A stretch of 44,565 nt of DNA from the NCBI GenBank assembly GCA_963849635.1, contig CAWKIA010000031.1:1-44565 (forward strand). Direction: 5' to 3'. Shown piece after piece: positions 18,191-25,572 of this stretch (within the stretch, counting starts at the first letter, position 1; each line of letters opens with the position of its first letter). The notes below the pieces were generated by a model. The model did not search any database. It saw only the letters and a list, made by a program, of their open reading frames with translations, and was not told the origin of the DNA. The stretch is from CAVRUD01 sp963849635. GTDB lineage: Bacteria > Chloroflexota > Chloroflexia > Thermomicrobiales > UBA6265. A program made the translations under genes and the position numbers.

Positions 18191-18379
18191 TCTCGATTTA
18201 CAAAGAGATCGATTACGACGCGGTGTACAGGGTCTAGCCAATCTCAATACTGGTCAAGTCGAGCAACGAATGGAACGCTGATATTGAAACGGCAATTGAG
18301 CCGGGGCGATGAGCGTGGATCTCATCCGAAAGGATGACTCGCCGGCCCGTCTCAGAAACGGCCGATTTTGAGACGACAG

Positions 18380-18502
18380 ATGCCTGCCTCGAAACCCATA
18401 CATGAAGGGTCCGGGGCCGAGGTCGACGGGCTGGGCGAGGAGGAGCTGGGCGAGCTGCTGCTCGAACGGCTGCGCGCCCGGGGGTTCCCCGTCGACGGCT
18501 GA
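18380..18502 (+). CDS. Small acidic Leu-rich open frame (40 codons)
   Basis: ATG 18380 opens a 40-residue frame with a strongly helical, acidic middle (LGEEELGELLLERLRARGFP). Codon use is typical of the GC-rich neighbours, with G or C in nearly all third positions after residue 8, which is unlike the low-pattern DNA upstream. There is no good ribosome site. It lies 98 bases before the kinase-like small gene. It may be a tiny protein or the 3' scrap of a lost gene; no family was recognised. Confidence 0.3.
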   Translation: MPASKPIHEGSGAEVDGLGEEELGELLLERLRARGFPVDG

Positions 18503-18600
18503 CGGGTGGCGGGCGGACCCCCGGGACCCGGGGCGGAGAACGGCGGACCCGGTCTTGCGTCACGGGGGCAGAGGGACGACCCCCTCGGGAGGAGCCCGCC

Positions 18601-18840
18601 GTGCCCGCCGCCACACCGCCCAGCGAGATCCGCGAGATCCCCGAGTTCGCCTACCGCGCCCGCAACACCCTGACCGTGGTCGGGGGGCGCCTGCATCTGC
18701 TGCGCCGCGACGCCGCCCGCGGGCGCGCCGACCCGCGGCGGTGCGTCGGGCGCCTGGACGACATCGAGGCGAGCGTGCGCCGCCTGGAGGCGCTCATCGA
18801 CGGGCTGGAGCGGGGCGCGGCCGCGGAGGGGGGGCGCTAG
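18601..18840 (+). CDS. Small histidine-kinase-dimerisation-like protein
   Basis: A 79-residue protein in which FAYRARNTLTVVGGRLHLLR followed by DIEASVRRLEALIDGLE matches the helical hairpin of a HisKA dimerisation domain. The phospho-acceptor His of the usual H-E-x-R motif is not evident (FAYRARN), and there is no ATPase domain. GTG 18601 has GGGAGGAG 6 bases upstream. It is convergent with a receiver-domain gene, the two stop codons sharing the palindrome CTAG (18837-18840). It may be a decoy or scaffold for phosphorelay, or a remnant; the function is inference. Confidence 0.5.
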   Translation: MPAATPPSEIREIPEFAYRARNTLTVVGGRLHLLRRDAARGRADPRRCVGRLDDIEASVRRLEALIDGLERGAAAEGGR

Positions 18841-19228
18841 GGGCCTTCCAGGGCCCCGGCCACGGCGGCGAGCAGGTCGTCGATGGCGAAGGGCTTGGCG
18901 ACGGCCGCCCGGACCTGGCCGCCCGACCCCGTGGCGGCCGCGGCGAGCGCCTCCGCGCGGACGGCGCTGCACAGGACCACCGGGACGTCGCGGGTGCGCG
19001 GGTCGGCCCGGAGGGCCGCGAGGTAGCCGAGGCCGTCCCCGCCGTCCCCGTCGACCCCCAGGTCGGTCAGGAGCAGGTCCGGGCCGAGGGCGGCGAGCCC
19101 GGCCGGGCCGTCGGGAGGCGCGGGCAGCGGGGTCACGCGCCAGCCCCCTCGGCGAGGAGGTCGGCGAGCAGGGCGAGGATGTGCGGGTCGTTGTCGACGA
19201 CCACGGCGTGGGGGCGGCGGGCACCCAT
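18837..19228 (-). pseudogene. Stand-alone response-regulator receiver domain with one frameshift
   Basis: From ATG 19228 the frame begins PHAVVVDNDPHILALLADLL with the first receiver strand and its acidic pair. It runs out at 19133, while another frame continues with LAALGPDLLLTDLGVDGDGG (phospho-acceptor Asp), VPVVLCSAVRAE (Thr/Ser position) and the conserved Lys in AAVAKPFAIDDLLAAV. The shift falls near 19140-19155, next to a run of five C. The joined product of about 130 residues is a normal single receiver, with no output domain. It converges with the kinase-like small gene, overlapping at the stop codon. Confidence 0.7.
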
Positions 19229-19474
19229 GCCCACGATTGTAGGAGGGCCGCGCGAGACCGCAAGGGGCGGGGCGTCGGATCTTGCCCTCCGGGCGGCCCG
19301 TGGACGGCCGTGCGAGATAGCCGGCGCTACCGGGCGGGGGCGAACGTCCGCGGAGCCGACGGCGGGCAACGACCGGGCCCGCACGACCGGCGGGGAACGC
19401 GTGGGAGCCAAGCCCCCGTCCCCCACTCGGCCCCGGCGCCGGGGGTGCCCTCCCCGCGGGGGCATTCCCCTCCC

Positions 19475-19600
19475 CTACAGTCCCGGCTTCGGGTCCACGC
19501 CCGGCACCACGGCGTACGCCTCGTCGATCGCCAGCTTCGCCCGGCCGACCGACGTCACCGAGCGGCGCCGGTGACGTCGGCCATCTCGCGTCAGTCGTCT
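19475..19600 (-). pseudogene. C-terminal scrap of an unidentified protein
   Basis: One frame reads TSVGRAKLAIDEAYAVVPGV and ends DPKPGL with a stop at 19475-19477. The upstream part is missing or shifted. It is too short to assign. The bases from 19229 to 19474 between it and the receiver gene are very GC-rich and show nothing further. Confidence 0.25.
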
Positions 19601-19603
19601 TCC

Positions 19604-19883
19604 CTACTCGTGCCCGACGACAAGGTGCGGCGCGTACGGTTCTTCCAGATACGCGACATCGTCCGCGGACAGTGCGAGGGACAGGGCGCCGACGGCGTCC
19701 TCGAGGTGCTGCGCCTTCGTTCCCGACGATCGGCGCGACGACCGGCTGCTTCTGCAGCAGCCAGGCGAGCGGGCTGTACGGCGCCACCCCGATCCCCTCC
19801 GCACGGCAGAGCGGCAGCATCTCCCGTTCCTCCTCGCGGTAGAGCAGGTTCAGGTGGTCCTGCATCGAGACGAACCGCGTCAA
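19604..19883 (-). pseudogene. Aldo/keto reductase fragment with internal deletion and frameshift
   Basis: The translation FVSMQDHLNLLYREEEREML, then PLCRAEGIGVAPYSPLA, is the conserved third quarter of an aldo/keto reductase. It jumps directly to WLLQKQPVVAPIVG, which in intact proteins lies about 80 residues later. After a frame change near 19715 the C terminus AQHLEDAVGALSLALSADDV and ALEEPY-like YLEEPYAPHLVVGH follows to the stop at 19604. The N-terminal 190 or so residues with the catalytic Tyr are missing. It is clearly dead. Confidence 0.7.
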
Positions 19884-19889
19884 CCCGGC

Positions 19890-20212
19890 CGATCAGCGAC
19901 GTGCGCGGCAACTCTATGAGCGATCCGGAGGCTTTCCCATAGGCTGCGATTGCTCGATCCCAGTCGCCCAAGCGCACCTGCAGCAAGCCTTCAACGCGGG
20001 GAGCGTCGCCGCGAGGAAGTCCTTCGACGTTTTTTCAGGCCACGCTGGGTGCTCCAGTAGTTCTCGGGCTTTCTACAGATAGGTGTAGGCGTCCAATGAG
20101 AAGCCTCGGATGGCATTCAGTTCAGCAACCCAGATTAAGAATCGCACTTGCTCCGGGACCGGTTTTGGCTGCCTCTCGATGCGCGATAGCCCTTCCAGAG
20201 CGATCGACTCGG
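19890..20212 (-). pseudogene. Relic of a TPR-containing protein
   Basis: One minus-strand frame from about 20212 reads ALEGLSRIERQPKPVPEQVR, FLIWVAELNAIRGFSLDAYT, a stop, KARELLEHPAWPEKTSKDFL, and after a shift LQVRLGDWDRAIAAYGKASG. This is alternating helical sequence with a TPR-like final unit. One in-frame stop and one shift show decay. It abuts the aldo/keto reductase fragment, so two broken genes are joined near 19885. Bases 20213-20291 hold nothing visible. Confidence 0.4.
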
Positions 20213-20291
20213 CGCCGTCGATTGGTGCCTCGCTTCACTGACCGGATGCGTCTGGAGTAGTACACCGGCGAGCGCCCGCTGGTTCCTGGGA

Positions 20292-20969
20292 TCAGCTTGC
20301 GGCGGCGAGCACCCCGTCGCGCATTTCCAGTACGCGGTCGGCCATCGCCGCCATGTTCAAGTCATGCGTGACCATGATGCCGAGCTTGTTGCGGCTCTTG
20401 ACCTCTTCGAGCAGCGAGGTGACAACCTGGCGGCCACGATTGGAATCGAGACTGGCGGTCGGCTCGTCCACGAGCACCAAATCGGGATCGTTCATGAGCG
20501 CGCGGGCAATCGCGACGCGCTGCCGTTCGCCGCCCGAGAGCTCGGTGGAGAGCGCATTGCGCCGCTTGGTGAGTCCAAGCTCGTCGAGTAGTTGATCGGC
20601 GCGCTGGCCAGCGGTGCCGCGTCCTTTGGCACCGATCGAGCGGATGAGCATGAGGTTTTCCCGCACGGTCAGGTAGGGAATCAGGTTATTCGACTGGAAC
20701 ACGTAGCCAATCTGATCGCGGCGGTAGCGGGACCGCGCGCCGCCGGAGAGGGCGCCGACATCAGTGCCATTGACCACGATCGAGCCGGAGGACGGGGTCA
20801 ACAAACCGCCGATCATGGCCAGAAGGGTGGTCTTGCCCGAGCCGCTGGGGCCAACCAAGGCGAGGAACTCGCCGGTGCCGGCGGAGAAGGTAACGTCGCG
20901 CACGGCGTACACCGCACTGTCGCCTTCACCATACGTTTTGACGACGTCCGTGGCGGTCAAACTCGTCAT
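20292..20969 (-). CDS. ABC transporter ATP-binding protein (LolD/DevA-like)
   Basis: A 225-residue ATPase with all motifs: Walker A GPSGSGKTT at residues 40-48, Q-loop in IGYVFQSNNLIPYLTV, signature LSGGERQRVAIARAL, Walker B LVLVDEPTASLD and H-loop MVTHDLNMAAMAD. It belongs to the MacB/LolD/DevA group that energises FtsX-type permeases moving lipoproteins, peptides or glycolipids, or signalling at the envelope. The ATG at 20969 overlaps the permease stop as ATGA, so the pair is translationally coupled in the order permease-ATPase. No periplasmic adaptor gene is next to it. Confidence 0.93.
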   Translation of the reverse strand: MTSLTATDVVKTYGEGDSAVYAVRDVTFSAGTGEFLALVGPSGSGKTTLLAMIGGLLTPSSGSIVVNGTDVGALSGGARSRYRRDQIGYVFQSNNLIPYLTVRENLMLIRSIGAKGRGTAGQRADQLLDELGLTKRRNALSTELSGGERQRVAIARALMNDPDLVLVDEPTASLDSNRGRQVVTSLLEEVKSRNKLGIMVTHDLNMAAMADRVLEMRDGVLAAAS

Positions 20970-22066
20970 TGTTGTTGTCCAAGCGCGATGATCGGATCGG
21001 TCTTGATCACCTGACGGCCCGAGAAGAGCGCGCCGATGATTGCGGTTATGAGCAGGGCCCCACAGGTGGTGACATAGGTACCGGTGGTGAAAGCGATCGG
21101 TACGGCATCGGGCAGGCGTTGCAATCCCTGATAGGTGAGCCACGCCAGGGGTACCGAGATGAGTAGGCCGATGACCGACAGTGCGATCACCTGGAACAGG
21201 ATTTGGCGGAAGACAAAGCTGTTGCTGGCGCCGATCGCTTTGAGAACGCCAATCTGCGGCACCTTTTGCAGGGTCAGCACGTAGAAGAAAACGCCGATGA
21301 CGGTGGCGCCGATGAGGTAGCCGAAGACGCGGAGTGCCACGACGGTCGATTGCTGACCAGAGACCCCTTCGATGTTGTTGAAGGCGGTGGTCTTGTCGAC
21401 GATCTCGAAGCCGGGACCGGTCACGCCGGGGAGATTCTCACCTTGCATCAGGACGATGCTAGCCGCGGGAGGGTTGGGCTGCTCACCGTATTTCATCGCT
21501 TGCCAGGTGGTTCGCAGGATGTAGGCCGCCGGTTGGAAGAAGAACGATCCCTGGTCGATCTCGCCCACGATCGTGAACTGCTGCTCCGTCAGGCGGAGCG
21601 TGATGGTCACCTCGTCTCCAATTGAGAGCCCGGACGCCTTGAGGAAGAGCTTGTCCGCCAGGATGGCGTTGGCATCGTCCTGGGTGAGCTCGCGGCCATC
21701 GATGACGTCTGGCTGCGCGATCGAGCCGGGATCGTAGCCGAGGAAGGCCGCCGACTCGATGGCGCCGTCGTCGCTTTGGTAGTTGACGGCCAGGTAACCG
21801 AGTGGGGCGGACGCTGTCGCACCGGGGACGGCGGCAATAGCGTCGACCTGTTCCTGACTCAGCTCTGAGCGAATGACACTGATTCCTGAGCGATCGGAGT
21901 AGGCGATCGCATCGGCGTCGAAGTTGCGCAATGCACTCCCGGCGGAGTCGTTCAGCCCGACGCCCAGTCCGTTAATCATGAGGACCAGGTAAGAGATGAG
22001 CGTGACGATGAGCGTGATGAGCGCAAACTGAAATTTTCGCCGTCGAACCTCGAGTAGGCCGATCAA
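20966..22066 (-). CDS. FtsX/DevC-like ABC transporter permease
   Basis: A 366-residue permease with an N-terminal helix (FALITLIVTLISYLVLMING), a large extracytoplasmic domain of about 200 residues, and three C-terminal helices around residues 245-350. The FtsX-type loop VLKAIGASNSFVFRQIL precedes the second C-terminal helix, as in DevC. The start is taken as TTG 22066 because AAGGA lies 8 bases before it and the N terminus then reads IGLLEVRRRKFQ, usual for DevC-like proteins. It forms a two-gene unit with the ATPase. A 15-base palindrome 17 bases upstream of the start may be an operator. Confidence 0.88.
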   Translation of the reverse strand: MIGLLEVRRRKFQFALITLIVTLISYLVLMINGLGVGLNDSAGSALRNFDADAIAYSDRSGISVIRSELSQEQVDAIAAVPGATASAPLGYLAVNYQSDDGAIESAAFLGYDPGSIAQPDVIDGRELTQDDANAILADKLFLKASGLSIGDEVTITLRLTEQQFTIVGEIDQGSFFFQPAAYILRTTWQAMKYGEQPNPPAASIVLMQGENLPGVTGPGFEIVDKTTAFNNIEGVSGQQSTVVALRVFGYLIGATVIGVFFYVLTLQKVPQIGVLKAIGASNSFVFRQILFQVIALSVIGLLISVPLAWLTYQGLQRLPDAVPIAFTTGTYVTTCGALLITAIIGALFSGRQVIKTDPIIALGQQQ

Positions 22067-22082
22067 TGTCCGTTCCTTGCAT

Positions 22083-22097
22083 GCCTGATGATCAGGC
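22083..22097 (-). promoter_or_regulatory. Operator-like palindrome upstream of the ABC permease
   Basis: GCCTGAT, one base, ATCAGGC: perfect seven-base arms. It sits 16 bases before the TTG start of the permease, overlapping where a repressor could block transcription or ribosome entry. Nothing else clear lies between 22098 and 22431, a 330-base gap that must contain the promoters of both the ABC pair and the HXXEE gene. Confidence 0.35.
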
Positions 22098-22431
22098 GCG
22101 ACTGTCGTTCGAATCCGGATTCATGCGATGCCGCGCACAAGATAACGATGCAAATGCGGACATCGATCACCACGGATGAGTGATGCTTTCAGAATGTGCC
22201 GGAACGCTGCCGTCGCAGTGCACCACGCGACGACCGGCTCCCCGGCGGCAGCACACTACCACAGGCGTTGTTGGTGAGCCATTGAATGCCCTCTCCCGCT
22301 CCGTGATTCGCGAGGATGGGAGGAGTGGCGCCCTGGAGCGGAGCAGCACCGCCGTACCCGGAACGCTTTTCTGAGAACGGGGTGTGGGACAGTACAATGC
22401 GGAGCGTTCGAGTTGGAAGGGAGCAGGTGCG

Positions 22432-23232
22432 TTGGCGCACGACGATTCGGTCGAGGAACTGCTCGACCTGGCGCGTGCAACCGCGCAGGCACTGATCATT
22501 GCCACTACTGGCTATCTGGCGCAGGCGGGCATTCCGGCGATCCAGCGCCGCGGCGGCACGGAGGACCGGATCATGGGTATGCTCACGCGAAGCACCTACC
22601 GTACCCAGTGGCCACGCATCGCCGGCGCCCTGGCCATGGGCGTGGCGGGCGCCACCGTGCTCGCCGCCGACACGTTGACCAAGCGCCGGCGGATCGCGGC
22701 GCTCAACTTCGCCGCCTTGCTGGTCCATCAGTACGAGGAGTACTGCGACCCCGGCTACTTCCCCGGTCAGTTCAACCGCGGCCTCTTCAAGAGCGACACC
22801 CCGCGCACCTATCCCCTCAACGCCGACACGGCGATGTGGATCAACACGGCGATCGCCTACCCCTTCTACCTTGCCCCGGTGGTGTTCCCCGCCAGGACCT
22901 GGCTCGGCCTCGCCCCGGCCCTGTTTGGCATGGGCCAGGCGGTTGCCCACGGGACCGTCTTTGCCCGCCTGGGTCGCGTCGAGGGACAGCCCTACACCTA
23001 CAGTCCCGGCTTCTTGGCCGCGCTGCTGCTGCACGTCCCGCTCGGCGTCGCCTACGTCGGGGCGCTGCGGGAGGACGGCCCGATCGGCCGCGGCGACTGG
23101 GCCAAGGGCATCGCCTACCTGGCCGCCTCCGCCCCCATCGGCATCGTCGCTCCGAACATCGCGCTACGGAAGCGGGCGAGCCCATACGCGTTCACCGAAG
23201 CGCAAATGGGCCCCTACGCCACCGCCGACTGA
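22432..23232 (+). CDS. HXXEE-domain membrane protein
   Basis: A protein of up to 266 residues. The motif LLVHQYEEYCDPGYFPGQFN contains the diagnostic His-x-x-Glu-Glu, in a protein with about six hydrophobic helices (RIAGALAMGVAGATVLAADT, AYPFYLAPVVFPA, FLAALLLHVPLGVAYVGAL). The HXXEE family consists of integral membrane proteins with a predicted metal site and no known reaction. TTG 22432 has GGAAGGGAG 8 bases upstream; ATG 22573 is an alternative that would remove a 47-residue helical N-terminal part not usual in the family. Divergent from the ABC pair. Confidence 0.75.
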   Translation: MAHDDSVEELLDLARATAQALIIATTGYLAQAGIPAIQRRGGTEDRIMGMLTRSTYRTQWPRIAGALAMGVAGATVLAADTLTKRRRIAALNFAALLVHQYEEYCDPGYFPGQFNRGLFKSDTPRTYPLNADTAMWINTAIAYPFYLAPVVFPARTWLGLAPALFGMGQAVAHGTVFARLGRVEGQPYTYSPGFLAALLLHVPLGVAYVGALREDGPIGRGDWAKGIAYLAASAPIGIVAPNIALRKRASPYAFTEAQMGPYATAD

Positions 23233-23919
23233 CCCGGTGCTCGAACCGATGCTCGAACCGGTGCCCCAAGTCCATCCGCTGCTCGAGATGGTGACGATTC
23301 GGAGACGCGGGCCAATCGACGGTTGACCTGGGACACGCTTCATCCTGGACGTGAGTGGGCGATGAGGGGACAACAGGTCGACGCCAAGGAACCGCCGCGA
23401 AGAGATGGATCTGATCGATGGGCTGCCGACGAACAATCGGGACCACGTTCTGGCGCACGCGGTGCGCGATCGCGGCGGCGACCGGATGGTCCATTCCCCC
23501 GTCGTACGCGGCCGGGGTTACCATCGGGCGGAGTGCCACCAAGGGAGATCCTCCTGTCTGCCTGACGTACCGGCGAACCGCATCTGTGACCGTCTGGTGG
23601 AGCGTGCTCACCTCCACGTGCGGCGACGCTGAGCTTGCCGATCCACCTCGGAGATCGACCGACAGCGGCAGGTCCTTCGCCGGCCGGATCACGCTCCCAA
23701 GGCGACGGATCCCCCTCCGGAGTCGACGGTCGGACAAGCCGTTGACTCGGCAGCACCCGGGCCGGCCGAGACCGGCGGTACGAACCACAACAGTTGCGGA
23801 CAACGGGACATCTCCGCAACCTCCACCAACCGAGAATCATCCGCCCCATTGGAGCCCTTGCATGCAGCCCCTCGCAGGTGGCAGTACCCCAGATCGCGTC
23901 AAGCCAAAGCACCAAACCG

Positions 23920-23947
23920 TTGACAATCAGAACAAATGTTCTATACT
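23920..23947 (+). promoter_or_regulatory. Strong sigma70-type promoter with an SOS-box-like operator in its spacer
   Basis: TTGACA (23920-23925), 16 bases, TATACT (23942-23947). Inside the spacer lies AGAACAAATGTTCT (23929-23942), a perfect inverted repeat of the GAAC-N4-GTTC kind bound by LexA of Gram-positive bacteria. It is the only AT-rich island within a kilobase. No gene follows for 465 bases, so it may drive a non-coding RNA, a lost gene, or nuoA with a long leader. Confidence 0.6.
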
Positions 23948-24180
23948 GACGCTAAGCGGCACACCCGGCGCGGGTGCGGGCCTGGGCAGCGCCCCTCCTC
24001 GCCCGGCTCGAGACCAGCCGTCATCCAGTTCCCAGGCCACGCTCCCGGAGGACCGTCCTCGCAGGTCGAGCGCCCGCCTAGGACACTCCCGCTCCCCGAT
24101 CCGCCCCTCCACCAGGCGGATGGGGTCGCAGCGAAAAGGCGTCGCAAACGCACCCCACTAGGCCATCGACTGCCCGAACG

Positions 24181-24209
24181 TTGACCTCCTGACACCCCAT
24201 TCGTGATAC
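24181..24209 (+). promoter_or_regulatory. Likely promoter of the nuo genes
   Basis: TTGACC (24181-24186), 17 bases, TGATAC (24204-24209), about 200 bases upstream of nuoA. It is the closest good -35/-10 pair to the operon. The transcript would carry a leader of about 195 bases. Confidence 0.5.
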
Positions 24210-24412
24210 CATACACAATGCTGTGGACCGGGTTTGGCGGCCAAAAACAGGGCGTTTCAAGGCGCTCGAAGCCGCGATCCAGGACCGACAAATGCGGTGT
24301 CACAATCCCGGCCACTTCCCCGTCTCCTGGTTGGCAGGACGCGCGGGCGGACCGGTGGGGGCTCGTGGCACCGGCCAAGCAGGTCGCGAGTAGATAAGGA
24401 GAGGGCGCGCCG

Positions 24413-24778
24413 GTGGAGACGTTCGGCGGGAACTGGATGGTCATCCTGCTCATGCTCGGAGCGGGGTTCTCCATGGGGATGCTCCTCCTCACCCTCAACC
24501 TCATCGTCGCCCCCAGTAAGCCCAACCCGACCAAAGCCGCCCCCTACGAGAGCGGCATGCCGGACATCACCCCGGTCAAACCCCGCTACACCCCCCGCTT
24601 CTATCTGGTCGCGATGCTCTTCGTGATCTTCGACATCGAAGCGGTCTTCATCTACCCCTGGGCCGTGATCTTCGACGACCTGGGCACCTTCGGGTTCGTC
24701 GAGATGCTCGTCTTTATCGCGTTGCTCTTCGCCGGGTACATCTATGCCTGGAAGAAAGGGGCCCTCGAATGGGTCTAA
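24413..24778 (+). CDS. nuoA: NADH-quinone oxidoreductase subunit A
   Basis: A 121-residue membrane subunit of complex I with three helices. Diagnostic NuoA motifs are PYESGMPDITPVKPRYTPRF (the loop with the conserved acidic residues near the quinone channel), FYLVAMLFVIFDIEAVFIYP, and the last helix FVEMLVFIALLFAGYIYAW. GTG 24413 has AAGGAG 11 bases upstream. It begins the nuoABCD order and overlaps nuoB by ten bases (24769-24778), consistent with coupled translation. Subunit A helps form the junction of the membrane and peripheral arms. Confidence 0.96.
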   Translation: METFGGNWMVILLMLGAGFSMGMLLLTLNLIVAPSKPNPTKAAPYESGMPDITPVKPRYTPRFYLVAMLFVIFDIEAVFIYPWAVIFDDLGTFGFVEMLVFIALLFAGYIYAWKKGALEWV

Positions 24779-25398
24779 TCGACGACAGGTTCGATAAAAA
24801 TATCTTCGTCACCACCCTCGACTTCGCCTTCAACTGGGCGCGGCGCTCCTCCCTCTGGTGGCTCCAGTTCGGTCTGGCCTGCTGCGCCATCGAGATGATC
24901 TCCGCCTCGATGGCCCGCTGGGACCTGGCCGAGCGCTTCGGCATGCTCTACCGCGCCTCCCCCCGCCAGGCCGACCTCATGATCGTCGCCGGCACCGTCA
25001 CCAAGAAGATGGCCCCGGTGGTGCGCACCCTCTACGACCAGATGCCGGAGCCGAAGTGGGTCCTCTCGATGGGCTCCTGCGCCAACGTCGGCGGCCCGTA
25101 CGACACCTACGCGGTCGTCCAGGGCGTCGACCAGGTCGTCCCGGTGGACATCTACGTCCCCGGCTGCCCCCCGACCCCCGAGGCCCTCTACTACGGCATC
25201 CTCGAGCTGCAGAACAAGGTGATCAAGTACGAGACGATGGCCCGCAAGCAGGGTGTCGCCGTGGCCGACGAGTTCCGGCTTGTCATCGCGGCAGGATGCG
25301 GCGGCGGCGGTGCGGTGACGGTAGCGGATGCTCGGATGTCGCCCCGCCCTACCCTGTCATCCCGAGCTTGTCGAGGGATCTCGAAGGGCGCGTGGTAA
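24769..25398 (+). CDS. nuoB: NADH-quinone oxidoreductase subunit B
   Basis: A 209-residue subunit that holds the terminal iron-sulfur cluster N2, which passes electrons to quinone. All four cluster cysteines are present: Cys38-Cys39 in LACCAIEMI, Cys104 in MGSCANVGG and Cys133 in PGCPPTPE. The family core ends near residue 170 (VADEFR). The last 40 residues are Gly/Ala/Arg-rich, and the final 14 are encoded by the left arm of a REP-like element (25356 onward), which also supplies the stop codon. The normal C terminus has therefore been replaced or extended; the core should still function. Confidence 0.95.
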   Translation: MGLIDDRFDKNIFVTTLDFAFNWARRSSLWWLQFGLACCAIEMISASMARWDLAERFGMLYRASPRQADLMIVAGTVTKKMAPVVRTLYDQMPEPKWVLSMGSCANVGGPYDTYAVVQGVDQVVPVDIYVPGCPPTPEALYYGILELQNKVIKYETMARKQGVAVADEFRLVIAAGCGGGGAVTVADARMSPRPTLSSRACRGISKGAW

Positions 25399-25500
25399 AG
25401 ACGAGGCCCCGGCCTCCGAGAAAACGGCATCGTGCTCGCACACACTTCGGCCCATTGGAACCCCAACTCCATCGAGATTCCTCGGCAAGCTCGGAATGAC
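25356..25500. repeat. REP-like inverted-repeat element between nuoB and nuoC
   Basis: A left arm starting GTCATCCCGAGCTTGTCGAG (25356-25385) and a right arm ending GCAAGCTCGGAATGAC (25472-25500) are inverted copies with four differences in about 30, enclosing about 85 bases. It belongs to the widespread family of palindromic repeats with ends GTCATCC-GAGCTTG. A related element with perfect arms lies at 40949-41072. It begins inside the nuoB reading frame. Confidence 0.75.
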
Positions 25501-25532
25501 GACGGACATCGGGGCGACATCCAGACCGTACG

Positions 25533-25553
25533 CTCACGGCTCACGACTCACGA
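25533..25553. repeat. Heptamer array (CTCACGR x3) ahead of nuoC
   Basis: CTCACGG followed by two CTCACGA units, 5 bases before the AAGGAG ribosome site of nuoC. The same heptamer occurs at 41093-41113 and, inverted, at 43052-43084. It lies 32 bases after the REP-like element. Confidence 0.65.
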
Positions 25554-25572
25554 CTCGTAAGGAGTACCCAGG

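Larger units (their letters stand above)
23233..24412. other. 1.2-kb region without a recognised gene
   Basis: No frame has convincing coding character. At 23240-23265 a short direct repeat encodes CTCGAACC twice. The minus frame around 23420-23640 contains a stretch ending PIDQIHLFAAVPW that faintly resembles a SAVED-type sensor domain, but it cannot be extended. Two good promoters lie in the right half, at 23920 and 24181; the second probably drives the nuo genes, the first has no gene behind it. The stretch 23948-24180 is extremely GC-rich and shows nothing. Confidence 0.5.

Noticed and set aside
23240..23270. Direct repeat of CTCGAACC after the HXXEE gene as a possible CRISPR or iteron start
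   Set aside because: Only two close copies with a short spacing; no array structure.
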